Below, piece by piece: positions 35,954 to 46,997 of a stretch of 64,000 nt of DNA. The notes beneath the pieces were generated by a model, which made no database searches, was not told the origin of the DNA, and saw only the letters and a program-made list of their open reading frames with translations. Source of the stretch: Porphyromonadaceae bacterium UBA7207 (lineage in GTDB: Bacteria > Bacteroidota > Bacteroidia > Bacteroidales > Muribaculaceae); NCBI GenBank assembly GCA_002490635.1, contig DKUJ01000042.1, positions 10,913-74,912 of the forward strand. Reading direction: 5' to 3'. The translations under genes and the position numbers were made by a program. Within the stretch, counting starts at the first letter, position 1. Each line of letters begins with the position of its first letter.

Positions 35954-37327
35954 TCAGGCGTCGGGGTTTGGAATGGGATTGCGGTTTATGTCGTAGCACT
36001 GCCCGGTGTTCTTGTCCTGGTAGTAGCGGAAGTTGCCCTGGTCGTCGCGTACGATTGCCCATCCCTCCACGGGGTCTTCGGAGAAACCGGGATATGGCTG
36101 TTCAACCGGCTGTGTGCCTTCGATGTCGCGGTAGTATTGCCCTGTTTCGGGGTCGTAGTAGTACACAATTACGCCGAGGTCGTTGAATATTGGCATGAAG
36201 CCTTTCCCGATTATGAGGCCGAAGGAAGGATCGAGCACCACCTGGCTGTAGGGAACCACCTGCACTGTTACCTTGAGTTCGGCGGTGGCGTCGAACTTGC
36301 GGCTTACGGTGAATCTGTAATAGTAGTTGCGGCGCACGTCGAAGGCGTTGCCGGTGGTGTAGTCCTTATAGTCGATGAAGTATTCCCTGTCGTCGGTGTA
36401 TGTTATCTTTATGCGTGATTTCGATTCGTCGGCCACGCCGGTGTTCCTGTATTCCGGGGAGAATACAACGAATGAATGGTTTGTGTCGTCGCCCACGCGC
36501 CCGAATGGCGTAAGGCTGTCGACAATGCGTGCCGTCTGCGGGATGGACGGCGCAGCGCCGTAGTCGAGGTTCCAGTCGTTCTTCACGTAGTCGGATTCGT
36601 CGTCCACGCCGTATGGCGCTTTGGCGGCGCTGTCGCAGTAGCGCAGCAGCTCCACTTTTTTGATGCTGTGCTTTTCGGAAGCAGAGGGCTTGTCGATGAT
36701 TTCTGTTTTGGCGTAGGCGCGCAGCAGGTTGAGCGCACCCAGCTCGAAGGTTTTCCCGGCTTCGAGCACCAGATTGTCGAAGCGCTTGATGCCGAACATG
36801 GGAATACGCTCTGTCTCGGATACCTGCGCTCCGAAGGGAGCGAACGCTTTCACTGCATTGGCGTGGTTCACCATATCGGCCAGTGAAGTGCCTTTGGGCA
36901 CTTCGGGGTATGTGCCCCAGTTGGCGAGGAACATCACCTTAACCGACTTTTTGTTGAGTCGGCTGTAGAGTTCCGAATCGATGGTGAAGAACAGGCGGTA
37001 GGATTTGTAGGGAGCTGTGGAGCTTGTAACCGAGAGTATGGGCAGATCGACTTTCGAGAGCAGAGTATTGGCGGTTTCGTCGATCAGGTAGACGGCGAAA
37101 TCGTTGTATTCGATGCCTATGTAGTTTTCGAAACCTGTCCCCGGGTTGTAGCTGCCCGACGGAGTTCCGGCGGCCTCTCCGCTCTGCGGCGCCTTTATTG
37201 TGAGGCTCAGCCTCAACTCGCCGTGTGGCTGGTCCGGCTCGGGTTCGGCAGTGGAGCTGCACGACCACAGCCCCATGACAAACGCCATAGGTAGCATTCG
37301 GGCCAGGATGTCGCGCAATTTCTTCAT
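35954..37327 (-). CDS. Pilus accessory lipoprotein with C-terminal Y-rich repeats
   Basis: Fimbrillin-like lipoprotein of 457 aa. Lipobox LWSC (Cys23). The body is a two-domain beta sandwich with pilin-style VYLIDETANTLLSKV, YRLFFTIDSELYSRL and DVRRNYYYRFTVSRKFD, the last like the closing strand of Mfa-type subunits. The C-terminal 70 residues are unusual: YYYDPETGQYY (389-399) and YYQDKNTGQCY (435-445) form a 46-residue-spaced repeat. It overlaps the end of the FimB-like gene by no bases (10-nt gap) and precedes the DUF4906 gene by 41 nt. A role as minor or connector subunit is inferred from context. Confidence 0.78.
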   Translation of the reverse strand: MKKLRDILARMLPMAFVMGLWSCSSTAEPEPDQPHGELRLSLTIKAPQSGEAAGTPSGSYNPGTGFENYIGIEYNDFAVYLIDETANTLLSKVDLPILSVTSSTAPYKSYRLFFTIDSELYSRLNKKSVKVMFLANWGTYPEVPKGTSLADMVNHANAVKAFAPFGAQVSETERIPMFGIKRFDNLVLEAGKTFELGALNLLRAYAKTEIIDKPSASEKHSIKKVELLRYCDSAAKAPYGVDDESDYVKNDWNLDYGAAPSIPQTARIVDSLTPFGRVGDDTNHSFVVFSPEYRNTGVADESKSRIKITYTDDREYFIDYKDYTTGNAFDVRRNYYYRFTVSRKFDATAELKVTVQVVPYSQVVLDPSFGLIIGKGFMPIFNDLGVIVYYYDPETGQYYRDIEGTQPVEQPYPGFSEDPVEGWAIVRDDQGNFRYYQDKNTGQCYDINRNPIPNPDA

Positions 37328-37337
37328 TGTCGTGTTG

Positions 37338-38402
37338 TCAGTCGCCGTAGTCCTGGAGCACAAGGTGCCAGGAGTTTATTATAATCTGTGTGGAAATCCA
37401 GCGGTTGTTTTCGTCGAGGAACAGGACCATCGAATAGTCGTCGCGATAGTCGAGGTAGTCGGCGTTACTCAGGTGGCTGTGCTGACCTTTTGTCATCACC
37501 GCGTAGTCGGCTATAGGTATCGCAGCCACCAGAGAGCGGTCGTTGCGGTTGTAGATGCGCACCACGTTGCGTTTCTGAGGTGTTATGCGGCTCACCTTGA
37601 AGTCGGCCACGGCACAGCTTACCGCGGTAACGGCACGCGATTCGTTTCCTTTGCCGTCGCCGGTGTAGTCGGGCACATCCAGGCCGGCATATCCGCTGGT
37701 GACGGTGTGGGCGTAGTAGCGCAGTGGTTCGTCGGGCAGGACGGTATTGTCCCAGTCCATTTTGCCGTTTTCCTCTTCGATTGTGAACAGGAAGAGAGAG
37801 TCGTCGACGCGGTCGCCGGAAAGGTGCTGTAGCACGATGTGCACATCGTTAGTGTCCTTGGTGAGGGATATCTCGAAGCAGTGTGTGCCCTGTTCTTCGG
37901 GGAAAGTGACGTCGGCCAGTTTTCCGTGATATAGGTCGCGGAAGTTGTCGCGCACGGCCGAGCCGGCGAAGTCCCATCCTTGGTCGTGGGCGGTGCGGCC
38001 GCCGAGGGTTGCCTGAAGGTGTGTGTTGAGGGATGCGTCGGCTGGTATCGAGAAATCGGTGGTGTGTCCGCTGCCGCACCATGCGATGAGGGAGTATGTT
38101 CCCGGAGCTATGCCGTCGATATCCATCATGTAGCTTCCGGTTTTGAGTTCGTCGCCGGCTTCGTGTTTCTGCCACACTATGTTGCCGTCGGTGTCGACGA
38201 TATAGAGAGTCACCTCGTTGACTTCTGCAGCGAAAGCATCGGAATACTTGAGGTTGCGGTCGTAGACGAAGCGTACTTTGTAGTACGGGTCGCAGTCGCC
38301 CTCATCCTCGTAGATAAAGCTGTCGCAGGAGGCGAGAGTCGCGAGTGCCAACACCGGCAGCAACCGCGAGAGTGCCTTTAATGTGTCTGAGATGTATTTC
38401 AT
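37338..38402 (-). CDS. FimB/Mfa2-family pilus anchor subunit
   Basis: Lipoprotein of 354 aa that would cap and anchor the pilus base in the outer membrane. Lipobox LASC (Cys26). The family signature CDPYYKVRFVYDRNLKYSDAF comes right after the N-terminus, followed by VTLYIVDTDGNIVWQ and GTYSLIAWCG. The C-terminal strand region DENNRWISTQIIINSWHLVLQ matches the conserved Mfa2/FimB ending. Unlike the shaft pilin it lacks an obvious Arg cleavage site with a detachable N-terminus. It follows the fimbrillin gene after 160 nt that hold a strong hairpin. Confidence 0.9.
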   Translation of the reverse strand: MKYISDTLKALSRLLPVLALATLASCDSFIYEDEGDCDPYYKVRFVYDRNLKYSDAFAAEVNEVTLYIVDTDGNIVWQKHEAGDELKTGSYMMDIDGIAPGTYSLIAWCGSGHTTDFSIPADASLNTHLQATLGGRTAHDQGWDFAGSAVRDNFRDLYHGKLADVTFPEEQGTHCFEISLTKDTNDVHIVLQHLSGDRVDDSLFLFTIEEENGKMDWDNTVLPDEPLRYYAHTVTSGYAGLDVPDYTGDGKGNESRAVTAVSCAVADFKVSRITPQKRNVVRIYNRNDRSLVAAIPIADYAVMTKGQHSHLSNADYLDYRDDYSMVLFLDENNRWISTQIIINSWHLVLQDYGD

Positions 38403-38488
38403 TTAAGGGATAATGCTTGGTTTCTGGCTGTCCGGCAGCCAAAAAAGGAGAAGGGGGAGAGATAATGAAAGGTTCGGGAAAGATAAAA

Positions 38489-38544
38489 GGAACGCGGCTC
38501 CATTGCCTTCCGGCAGGAGCGGCGGCACCTTGGAGCCGCGTTCC
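38489..38544 (-). terminator. Intra-operon terminator after the shaft pilin gene
   Basis: A 14-bp perfect stem (GGAACGCGGCTCCA, 38489-38502, with 38531-38544) has a 28-nt loop. On the minus strand it is followed by CTTTTATC, a T-containing tract. It lies 19 nt past the fimbrillin stop and 86 nt before the FimB-like start, so partial termination would lower expression of the anchor, accessory and tip genes relative to the shaft pilin. It may also stabilise the pilin mRNA 3' end. Confidence 0.78.
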
Positions 38545-38562
38545 CTGTTCAGCAAAATGGAA

Positions 38563-40431
38563 TCAGAGGTCGGAGACGTTCTGGTTTACAACTTTCCATG
38601 AAAGGATGTTGACGTTGGCGCCTACATAGAACATGGAATCGTCGGGATCGTCGGGAATCAGAGGAGTGTCGTCGGTTTCGGGTTCGAATACCAGATGGCC
38701 GATTCTCTTGAAGCTGTTGATGGAAATTTTGTACCAGTGGTTGCGAACCACGCCATAGTAGCCTTCGATGGCCTGGTTGCCGGTGGCGGCGAGATGTTCC
38801 ACGGGGATGTAGTAGATTGCCGTTCCGGAGTTTGAACCGACGGCGACTTTGTCGCCGTTCAGGTTGGCAAGAAGATTGTCCACAGTGGCTTTGTATGTGG
38901 CTGTTATATCCTCGAAGCTTACTGTACCGTCCTTTTCTACACGTTTGTAGATTTTGTCGGCGGCAGCGAGGGTCTTGGCCACGATTTTAACTTGGCCTAC
39001 CTTGTGTCCTTCCGATTCGTCGCGAACCATTTCGAAGTCGTCGGACGATACTGTTTTCCAGTTTTCGGTGGTGATGTCGGTAGTAGGATCTGTCGAGGAG
39101 CCTGTATAGCGCCAGAAGTTGAGGTTGCCGGCGTTCTTGAGCTGGTTGAGAAGCATGTTCTTGTATGCGGTCTCTGTAAAGACGATTCCCTGGAACTGAA
39201 CGAGCGAAGGGGCTGTGAGGGAGGTTCCGTCGGCGCCGAGCTGCCAGATGTTTGTGAGGAGCGCCACGTGGGTCACTTTGGATGTCTGCACAGCCACAGT
39301 CCTGTCGCCGAACTCCATGCCGACGTTGACATCGGTGAATATGTCGTCCGGGGAATTGGTGTTTTCGTAGCAGTACTGGACGTTGCCCTGGTTTGTTCCG
39401 TCGAAGCCGAAGGGGTTGGCGGTGAGGTTCTTGGGAGTTTCATAGAAGAGCTTGCCCTCGAGGTCGGCACCGTAGGTGTATGCCTTGCCCCAGAAGGAGC
39501 GCCAGTCGTCGGGAATGTTCCAGCCGGCGAATGGTGCGGTTGTGGCCCATCCGGCGTCGAGCTGTTTGCTCATGTAGCTTTGGTTGGCGGTGGCATTGAG
39601 TCGCCATCCGTCCACGCTTATGTAGAGGTCGACATCGGAAACGGCATCTCCGGAGGTGTTGTTGTCGCCGCCGGCGAGAGTCTGGCTGATTTTATACACT
39701 TTCTTGCCTGCGATTTCGGTTACATTGCCGGCAAGGGTTACTTCAACCTTGGAGGCGAGACGTTCGACGTATATCTCAACAGGCGTTTGGGAATCCTTGG
39801 CTTCCTGTGCTGTGAGATGGAAGTCGCTTTCGTTGAGTTTTGTAACTGAATAGTGGCTGTCGTGGCGTACTTCTCCGCTTGCTCCGTTCTTGTTGCCGAG
39901 GAAGGATGAGGTTGTCATCACGAAGGGCGATTCGGAATTCGCGGGGAAGTCGGCGGCCATGGCGGTGAGCCTGGTTCCGGTTTCGGCAATGTCCGAGCCG
40001 GGGGTGAAATCGGCAGGAGCGTTGAGGATGGTCATCACATACTCGGGGTAGTTGCTCTTGTCGATGCCGTTGAGTATTAGAATGGTGTTGCCGCCGTTCA
40101 CATATTCCACATTTGGCTTGGTGTCGTCGGCGGGTATGAATTTGGTGTCGTCGGCCTTAACGGTAAATACGTATGTGCCTGTGGCATCGAAGAACAGAAA
40201 GTCGACATTTTTTACGGAATGTTCTTTCTCTGTAGCGTCGCTCGGCTCGTAGCCTCCGTCTGTGGTGGCACGCGATCCGGTTTCCGGGGCTTTTATGGAG
40301 ATAGTCATGTAAGCGACTTCTCCATTGTCTTCGCCGCCTGGATTTGGTATCACTGTCGGCTCGTTGCCGGAGCATGATGCGAGCATGGCCGCAGCTGCGA
40401 ATCCTGCGAATAGTTTGTTAAGCTGATCCAT
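38563..40431 (-). CDS. Mfa1-like major fimbrillin (type V pilin)
   Basis: Major shaft subunit of a type V pilus, 622 aa. The precursor is a lipoprotein (lipobox LASC, Cys20). A basic site in ETGSRATTDGG about 35 residues on could be the Arg-type protease cleavage that releases the mature pilin for donor-strand polymerisation. The body has VKNVDFLFFDATGTYVF, YVERLASKVEVTLAG and the Mfa1-type C-terminal block YYIPVEHLAATGN, GYYGVVRNHWYKISINSFK and NILSWKVVNQNVSDL, the last being the likely donor strand. It is about 60 aa longer than P. gingivalis Mfa1. Placed between DUF3868 and FimB-like genes. Confidence 0.88.
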   Translation of the reverse strand: MDQLNKLFAGFAAAAMLASCSGNEPTVIPNPGGEDNGEVAYMTISIKAPETGSRATTDGGYEPSDATEKEHSVKNVDFLFFDATGTYVFTVKADDTKFIPADDTKPNVEYVNGGNTILILNGIDKSNYPEYVMTILNAPADFTPGSDIAETGTRLTAMAADFPANSESPFVMTTSSFLGNKNGASGEVRHDSHYSVTKLNESDFHLTAQEAKDSQTPVEIYVERLASKVEVTLAGNVTEIAGKKVYKISQTLAGGDNNTSGDAVSDVDLYISVDGWRLNATANQSYMSKQLDAGWATTAPFAGWNIPDDWRSFWGKAYTYGADLEGKLFYETPKNLTANPFGFDGTNQGNVQYCYENTNSPDDIFTDVNVGMEFGDRTVAVQTSKVTHVALLTNIWQLGADGTSLTAPSLVQFQGIVFTETAYKNMLLNQLKNAGNLNFWRYTGSSTDPTTDITTENWKTVSSDDFEMVRDESEGHKVGQVKIVAKTLAAADKIYKRVEKDGTVSFEDITATYKATVDNLLANLNGDKVAVGSNSGTAIYYIPVEHLAATGNQAIEGYYGVVRNHWYKISINSFKRIGHLVFEPETDDTPLIPDDPDDSMFYVGANVNILSWKVVNQNVSDL

Positions 40432-40621
40432 TGCTATTGGTTTACTATGTTTAGTTGTTTGTATATTCCTATTGGTGTATGCCTATCGGATTGATATATA
40501 TAATTAAGGATTTAATTGGTTTATTTGTGTAATGATTTTTATAGTGTGTTGTGTATTGTGTCGAATGTCGTGGCCCCGGTTTCTGCGGGGCTGTCGTGAA
40601 TGGATTGGCGCAGTACGGTCT

Positions 40622-42088
40622 CTATCTTGCGGGAAGCGCTCCCACAGGGTAGAGGTAGTTGACCTTGGGTCTGGCGAGCTGTGTGCGGAGCACTTGCAGC
40701 TGTTCGGCTGCTTTTTCGAGACCCATTTCCACGGCCTGTTCGAGGAGTCTGCCGGCTCTCTGGTGGTCGCCCTGGCGACCGGCTATCGCGGCGCGGGTGT
40801 AGATGGCTTCGGCGGATTCGCCACCGCGGTCGATATATCGTGCCGCGGCCACAAGATCGCCGCGCCTGATGGCTATATTGGCTGCGTTTATGTTCGCCTG
40901 AGCGTCGGCAGGCCATATCTCTACGGCTTTCATAAGAGCCTGTTCGTAGCCTTCGCTGCCTTCGGGATAAGAGGTGGCTATGCGGTAGAAGTCGACGGGG
41001 CGCAGCCGTTCGGGGGCCGTGGCCATTGTCGCTTTCAGCTGTTCGATGTCGATGGTGGTCTTGATGGCATAGCGCACGGTGTAGTCGGAATGCCTCAGCG
41101 CGGGGTAGATGCTGTCGAGCATCAGGCGGTATTCCTGCGGATAGCGGCTGCGGATGAGGTGGTCCTTGGGGTCGGGCTCCATGTCGGAGTCGATTATTTC
41201 GAGGATTCCGCGGCGGTTGGGAAGGCGGCATCCTTCCACCCAGGCGCGCAGTCCGGCCCAGTCCTCGGGCTCGTAGTTTGTGTGCATTATCTCCGACGGG
41301 AAGTTATAGTGGCGGCGCACATATTCCTTGAGCGATTCGGTGCGCCCAATGGCAAGCCTCACGTTGTTGGCGTAGGGGCCTTCGGGAGAAGCGAAGCCTT
41401 TTATGGTTATGCCGGTGATTATTGCCATGGAGTCGTTGCGGACGCGGTCGATGCTCTCGATAATTTTGGCTATCTCCACACGGTTGCGGCGGTAGGTTGG
41501 CTTTATTTCCGTACGGTTCACCACAAAGTCCACGTATGCACGGCCTTCGGCAGTGAGTTCCACCACGCTGTCGCCGGTGAGAGCCACATAACCGTAGGGC
41601 GGTTCGAAAGGATGTTCGTTGAAGTCCATTTCGGCCAGAGGAAGTGTGGGATGCTGCACCAGAGGGTCGCAGCAGTTGGCTGTCTGGCGGCGCATCTCCA
41701 GGCGAGAGGTCATCATCCAGGGAAGGAAGTCGACGCGGGAGTGTATGCTGGCGGGAGTCTTCGCTCCGGCCTGGAACACGCGGCCGTCGGCGCCGGCGAA
41801 TCCATGGCGCTCGGCCAGCAGGTAGCGGTTGCGTCCGGCCACGCTCACAGGGTCGAGCACAAGTGAGTCTGTTCCGTCCTGCGACAGCAGCACGGGTGTG
41901 AACACCACCTCGCGGTCGCGGCCGGGGCGGATGTCGCTCACATCCACGGTGAGCGTTATGTCGAGCTGATTGTCCACACGGGCCACTTCCATTGCGGAGA
42001 GCCGCAGTTCGGCGGGGTCGGCGGCGAAAGCAAAGGCTGCCGGGAATGCGGCACATGCCGCCAGAAGGATGTTACGGAGTGTTGCCAT
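40622..42088 (-). CDS. DUF3868 domain protein of the pilus operon, with OmpA-like segment
   Basis: Exported protein of 488 aa. The signal peptide ends near AFAFAAD. The N-terminal DUF3868 domain (about 25-160) includes VARVDNQLDITLTVDVSD and FTPVLLSQDGTDS. An OmpA-like segment around GFASPEG (231-237) is followed by N-x-x-LA-x-GR and EDWAGLRAWVEG. The C-terminal part (about 360-480) has TPR-like helices (QANINAANIAIRRGDLVAAARYID). The domain order parallels the 561-aa lipoprotein at 12365. It starts 4 nt after the DUF3575 stop. In type V pilus loci this protein is thought to link the assembly to the periplasm or peptidoglycan; that role is inference. Confidence 0.87.
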   Translation of the reverse strand: MATLRNILLAACAAFPAAFAFAADPAELRLSAMEVARVDNQLDITLTVDVSDIRPGRDREVVFTPVLLSQDGTDSLVLDPVSVAGRNRYLLAERHGFAGADGRVFQAGAKTPASIHSRVDFLPWMMTSRLEMRRQTANCCDPLVQHPTLPLAEMDFNEHPFEPPYGYVALTGDSVVELTAEGRAYVDFVVNRTEIKPTYRRNRVEIAKIIESIDRVRNDSMAIITGITIKGFASPEGPYANNVRLAIGRTESLKEYVRRHYNFPSEIMHTNYEPEDWAGLRAWVEGCRLPNRRGILEIIDSDMEPDPKDHLIRSRYPQEYRLMLDSIYPALRHSDYTVRYAIKTTIDIEQLKATMATAPERLRPVDFYRIATSYPEGSEGYEQALMKAVEIWPADAQANINAANIAIRRGDLVAAARYIDRGGESAEAIYTRAAIAGRQGDHQRAGRLLEQAVEMGLEKAAEQLQVLRTQLARPKVNYLYPVGALPAR

Positions 42089-42092
42089 GCTT

Positions 42093-42674
42093 TCAGAAAT
42101 TGTAGATTATGTTTAGCGCGGCTTTTGTGGGGCCTGCGTAGTTGTGGGGCTTGTTGCGTTTCACGCGCTGTCCGCAGTCGTGGCATTCGAACTGGTCGTA
42201 GCGGGTATAGACCCATCCGAGCCCTATCTCGGCCTCCATGCTCCAGTGCCTGTTCAGCAGCCATGTGTATCCGTATGCGATGCCTGCGCCGGCCATCCAG
42301 CCCTGGAAACGGTAGTCGCGGAGTTTGCCGAAGTCGGTGCCCAGGAATTTGCCTTTGATGTTCGGCAGATGGCCTATGTTGTATTGTCCGCCGATGAGAT
42401 GAGCTGCCACGAAATGTCCTGCGAAGGCCTGGCAGAACCAGTAGCGGGCCTCGGGCTGGAAGTTCCATGTTTTCCACCGGCGGTCATTGACGGTCCATGC
42501 GTTCAGGTTGCCGGTCAGCTCTACCGACCACTGCGGGGCTACTCCGACTTCCACACCGAGGTCGAGGGTGAGCATGGCGTCGTAGAGCAGGTTGCTCTTC
42601 ACTGCCACATCCTGTGCTTTCACCGACATTGAGGCGAGAGCCAGAAGGAGTGCTGTGACTAATCTGAATTTCAT
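42093..42674 (-). CDS. DUF3575 outer-membrane protein of the pilus operon
   Basis: First gene of the pilus operon, 193 aa. The signal peptide ends SVKAQ, then VAVKSNLLYDAMLTLDLGVE, the DUF3575 signature. Further strands VELTGNLNAW, FQPEARYWFCQAFAG, HFVAAHLIGGQYNIG and GAGIAYGYTWLLNRHW end in LNIIYNF with terminal Phe, an outer-membrane barrel pattern. A CxxC-like pair (ECHDCGQ) occurs near the C-terminus. ATG 42674 starts the signal peptide. The role is unknown; constant association with FimA/Mfa1 loci suggests an outer-membrane component of assembly. Confidence 0.88.
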   Translation of the reverse strand: MKFRLVTALLLALASMSVKAQDVAVKSNLLYDAMLTLDLGVEVGVAPQWSVELTGNLNAWTVNDRRWKTWNFQPEARYWFCQAFAGHFVAAHLIGGQYNIGHLPNIKGKFLGTDFGKLRDYRFQGWMAGAGIAYGYTWLLNRHWSMEAEIGLGWVYTRYDQFECHDCGQRVKRNKPHNYAGPTKAALNIIYNF

Positions 42675-43003
42675 TGTGGAATTAAAAACTTGAGAGCTGG
42701 CTTGCAATTGGTTGTTCTGTATCTTCGAAGTACTGCCGGCGCAGGTGGACTATATTGAAGGTTTGTGTGTAATTCCTCGCAAATAATCTACGTGCGGTAC
42801 TAAATTTTTCCGAAGAGTGCTGCAAAAATAATATATGCGATAAGAAATCCCAAATTACCTCAAAAATCACCCCCCATGCACTGCGTAAATACATGATAAT
42901 CAAATAGATAGCGATGATGTGCGATAAAAGTTCGCTATTAATTATTAACAAAGATTATATGACGGGTGCCGGAATGATGCACGGGTGTGGCGTTTTTTTT
43001 TCA
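42675..43003 (-). promoter_or_regulatory. AT-rich upstream region of the pilus operon
   Basis: A 329-bp gap with no convincing gene, clearly more AT-rich than its surroundings. On the minus strand TTTG (42854-42851), a 20-nt spacer and TATTTTTG (42830-42823) form a plausible promoter, giving a leader of about 140 nt. TGCGATAA occurs at 42836-42843 (inside the spacer) and again at 42920-42927; the second copy lies inside an inverted repeat TAGCGA (42909-42914) / TCGCTA (42932-42937). These could be regulator sites. I looked for paired inverted repeats of an invertible promoter and found none that are convincing. Confidence 0.6.
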
Positions 43004-44868
43004 TCATCTGCGGTGCGGAGGCCGTGTGCCGAAAAGTCGCCCGATGAGGTCTGGGCGGCCTATGCGTCGCAGCTCGGCTGTGATCCGGCTGCGGTAGGCG
43101 GGGTCGTACCAGAAAAAGAACTGTCGCTGCGCCTCTTTCTGCGCGGGTGTTGTTGCGGCGAACACTTCTTTTCCGGTGTAGGGGTGGATGCCGGTGTAGT
43201 ACATTTCCGTGGCAAGTGTCATAGGCGTGGGTGTGAAGTCCTGCACCTGCTCGAGATGGAAGTGCAGGTTCTTTGTTTCCACAGCCAGTTCGGCCATGTC
43301 TTCGACACGGCAGCCGGGATGCGATGAAATGAAATACGGAATCAGTTGCTGGCGCAGTCCAGAACGGGTGTTTATGCTGTCGAAGAGCTCTTTGAAGCGG
43401 TGGAAGAGCGGAAACGGCGGCTTGCGCATGAGGTTGAGCACGGTGTCGGAGGTGTGCTCTGGGGCAACCTTGAGGCGCCCGGACACGTGGTTGACAATAA
43501 GCTCGCGGTTGTAGTCGGCGTTGGCGCGGTCCACGGCCTTGTCGCCGGTGGGATGCATGGATAGGTCGTAGCGCACTCCGCTGCCTACGAAGCTTTTCTT
43601 CACTCCCGGCAGCTTGTCGACGGCATGGTAGATGCCCAGCAGGGGCCGGTGGTCGGTGTCGAGATTGGAGCATGGCGCCGGGTGGAGGCACGAGGGGCGC
43701 AGGCATCGCCGGCATTGCTCCCGGTCTTTGCCGCCCATGGCGTACATGTTTGCCGACGGACCTCCGAGGTCGCTTATATAACCCTTGAAGTCGGGCATTC
43801 GCGTGACCTGTCTTGCCTCGCGGAGTATGCTTTCGGGCGAGCGCGACGCGATGAACTTTCCCTGGTGTGCGGAGATGGTGCAGAACGCGCATCCCCCGAA
43901 ACATCCGCGGTGAAGGTTTATGGAGTGGCGGATCATCTCGTAGGCCGGAATGGTTTTTCCGCGGTAGCGGGGATGTGGCAGGCGTGTGTAGGGCAGGTCG
44001 AAGGCCGCATCGATTTCGCCCTGGCTCATGGCTGGCAGCATGGGGTTGACGCGTATGGCATGGCCGCCTCCGGTGTCCTGCCATAGCACTTTATGCCCGT
44101 GGTAGCGGTTGCTTTCCTGCTCGATTATTTTGAAATTGGCGGCATGCGCGGCCTTTGAGCGCCTGCACCGGTCCAGCGGGGCCAGTACGATGTTGTCGTT
44201 GTCGTCGCCGGGGATTTCCGCCACCGGCCGCAGCATGGCGGTCTGTTCCAGGTCGGTGATGCCGGCTATGTGTTCTCCGCTGTCGAGTCGCCTGGCAAGC
44301 TGCAGCACTGTGCGTTCGCCCATGCCGTAGATGAGCATATCGGCAGGAGCGTCGGCGAGGATGCCTGGGCGCAGGCGGTCTTCCCAGTAGTCGTAATGCG
44401 CAAGTCGGCGCAGGGAGGCCTCTATGCCTCCGAGGATTACGGGGACGTCGGGGAACAGTTCCTTGAGGATGCGGGAATAGACGATGGACGGATAGTCGGG
44501 TCTTGCGCCGTGGCGTCCGCCGGGAGTATAGGCGTCGTCGGAGCGTCGCCGCCGGGCTGCGGTGTAGTGGTTCACCATGGAATCCATAGCGCCGGGGCTT
44601 ACTCCGAAAAACAGGCGTGGAGCGCCGAATTTGCGGAAGTCGCGGAGGTCGTCCTGCCAGTTGGGCTGCGGTACTATCGCCACACGGAAGCCGGCGGCCT
44701 GGAGAGTGCGGCCTATAACGGCAGCGCCGAAAGCGGGATGGTCCACGTATGCGTCGCCGCTGAACAGAACCACGTCCACGCAGTGCCAGCCGAGGGCTTT
44801 CATTTCTTTTACCGATGTCGGCAGCCAGTCGGTAGGCCGCAGTCTGCTATAGTCGATTTCCGGCAGGT

Positions 44869-44872
<4 letters not shown>
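43004..44872 (-). CDS. YgiQ family radical SAM protein
   Basis: Radical SAM enzyme of 622 aa, reaction unknown. The N-terminal B12-binding-like part (about 1-300) has DVVLFSGDAYVDHPAFG, VPVILGGIEASLRR and DMLIYGMGERTV. The iron-sulfur motif is CFGGCAFC (C-x3-C-x2-C) followed by ISAHQGKFIASRS, and CRRCLRPSCLHPAPC gives extra Cys pairs. The C-terminal domain ends LIGRLFGTRPPHR. Length is slightly shorter than E. coli YgiQ. Its start overlaps the uvrB stop (ATGA), so translation is coupled to uvrB. Confidence 0.93.
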
Positions 44873-46974
<2,102 letters not shown>

Positions 46975-46997
46975 CGAGGAGTCGGAAGTGATAGGTT

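Noticed and set aside
42675..43003. Invertible (phase-variable) promoter upstream of the pilus operon
   Set aside because: AT-rich and with a promoter, but I found no matched pair of inverted repeats flanking it and no invertase gene in the window.
42914..43327. Plus-strand ORF of 137 codons upstream of the pilus operon
   Set aside because: Most of it overlaps the YgiQ gene antisense and it has no recognisable motif or promoter.
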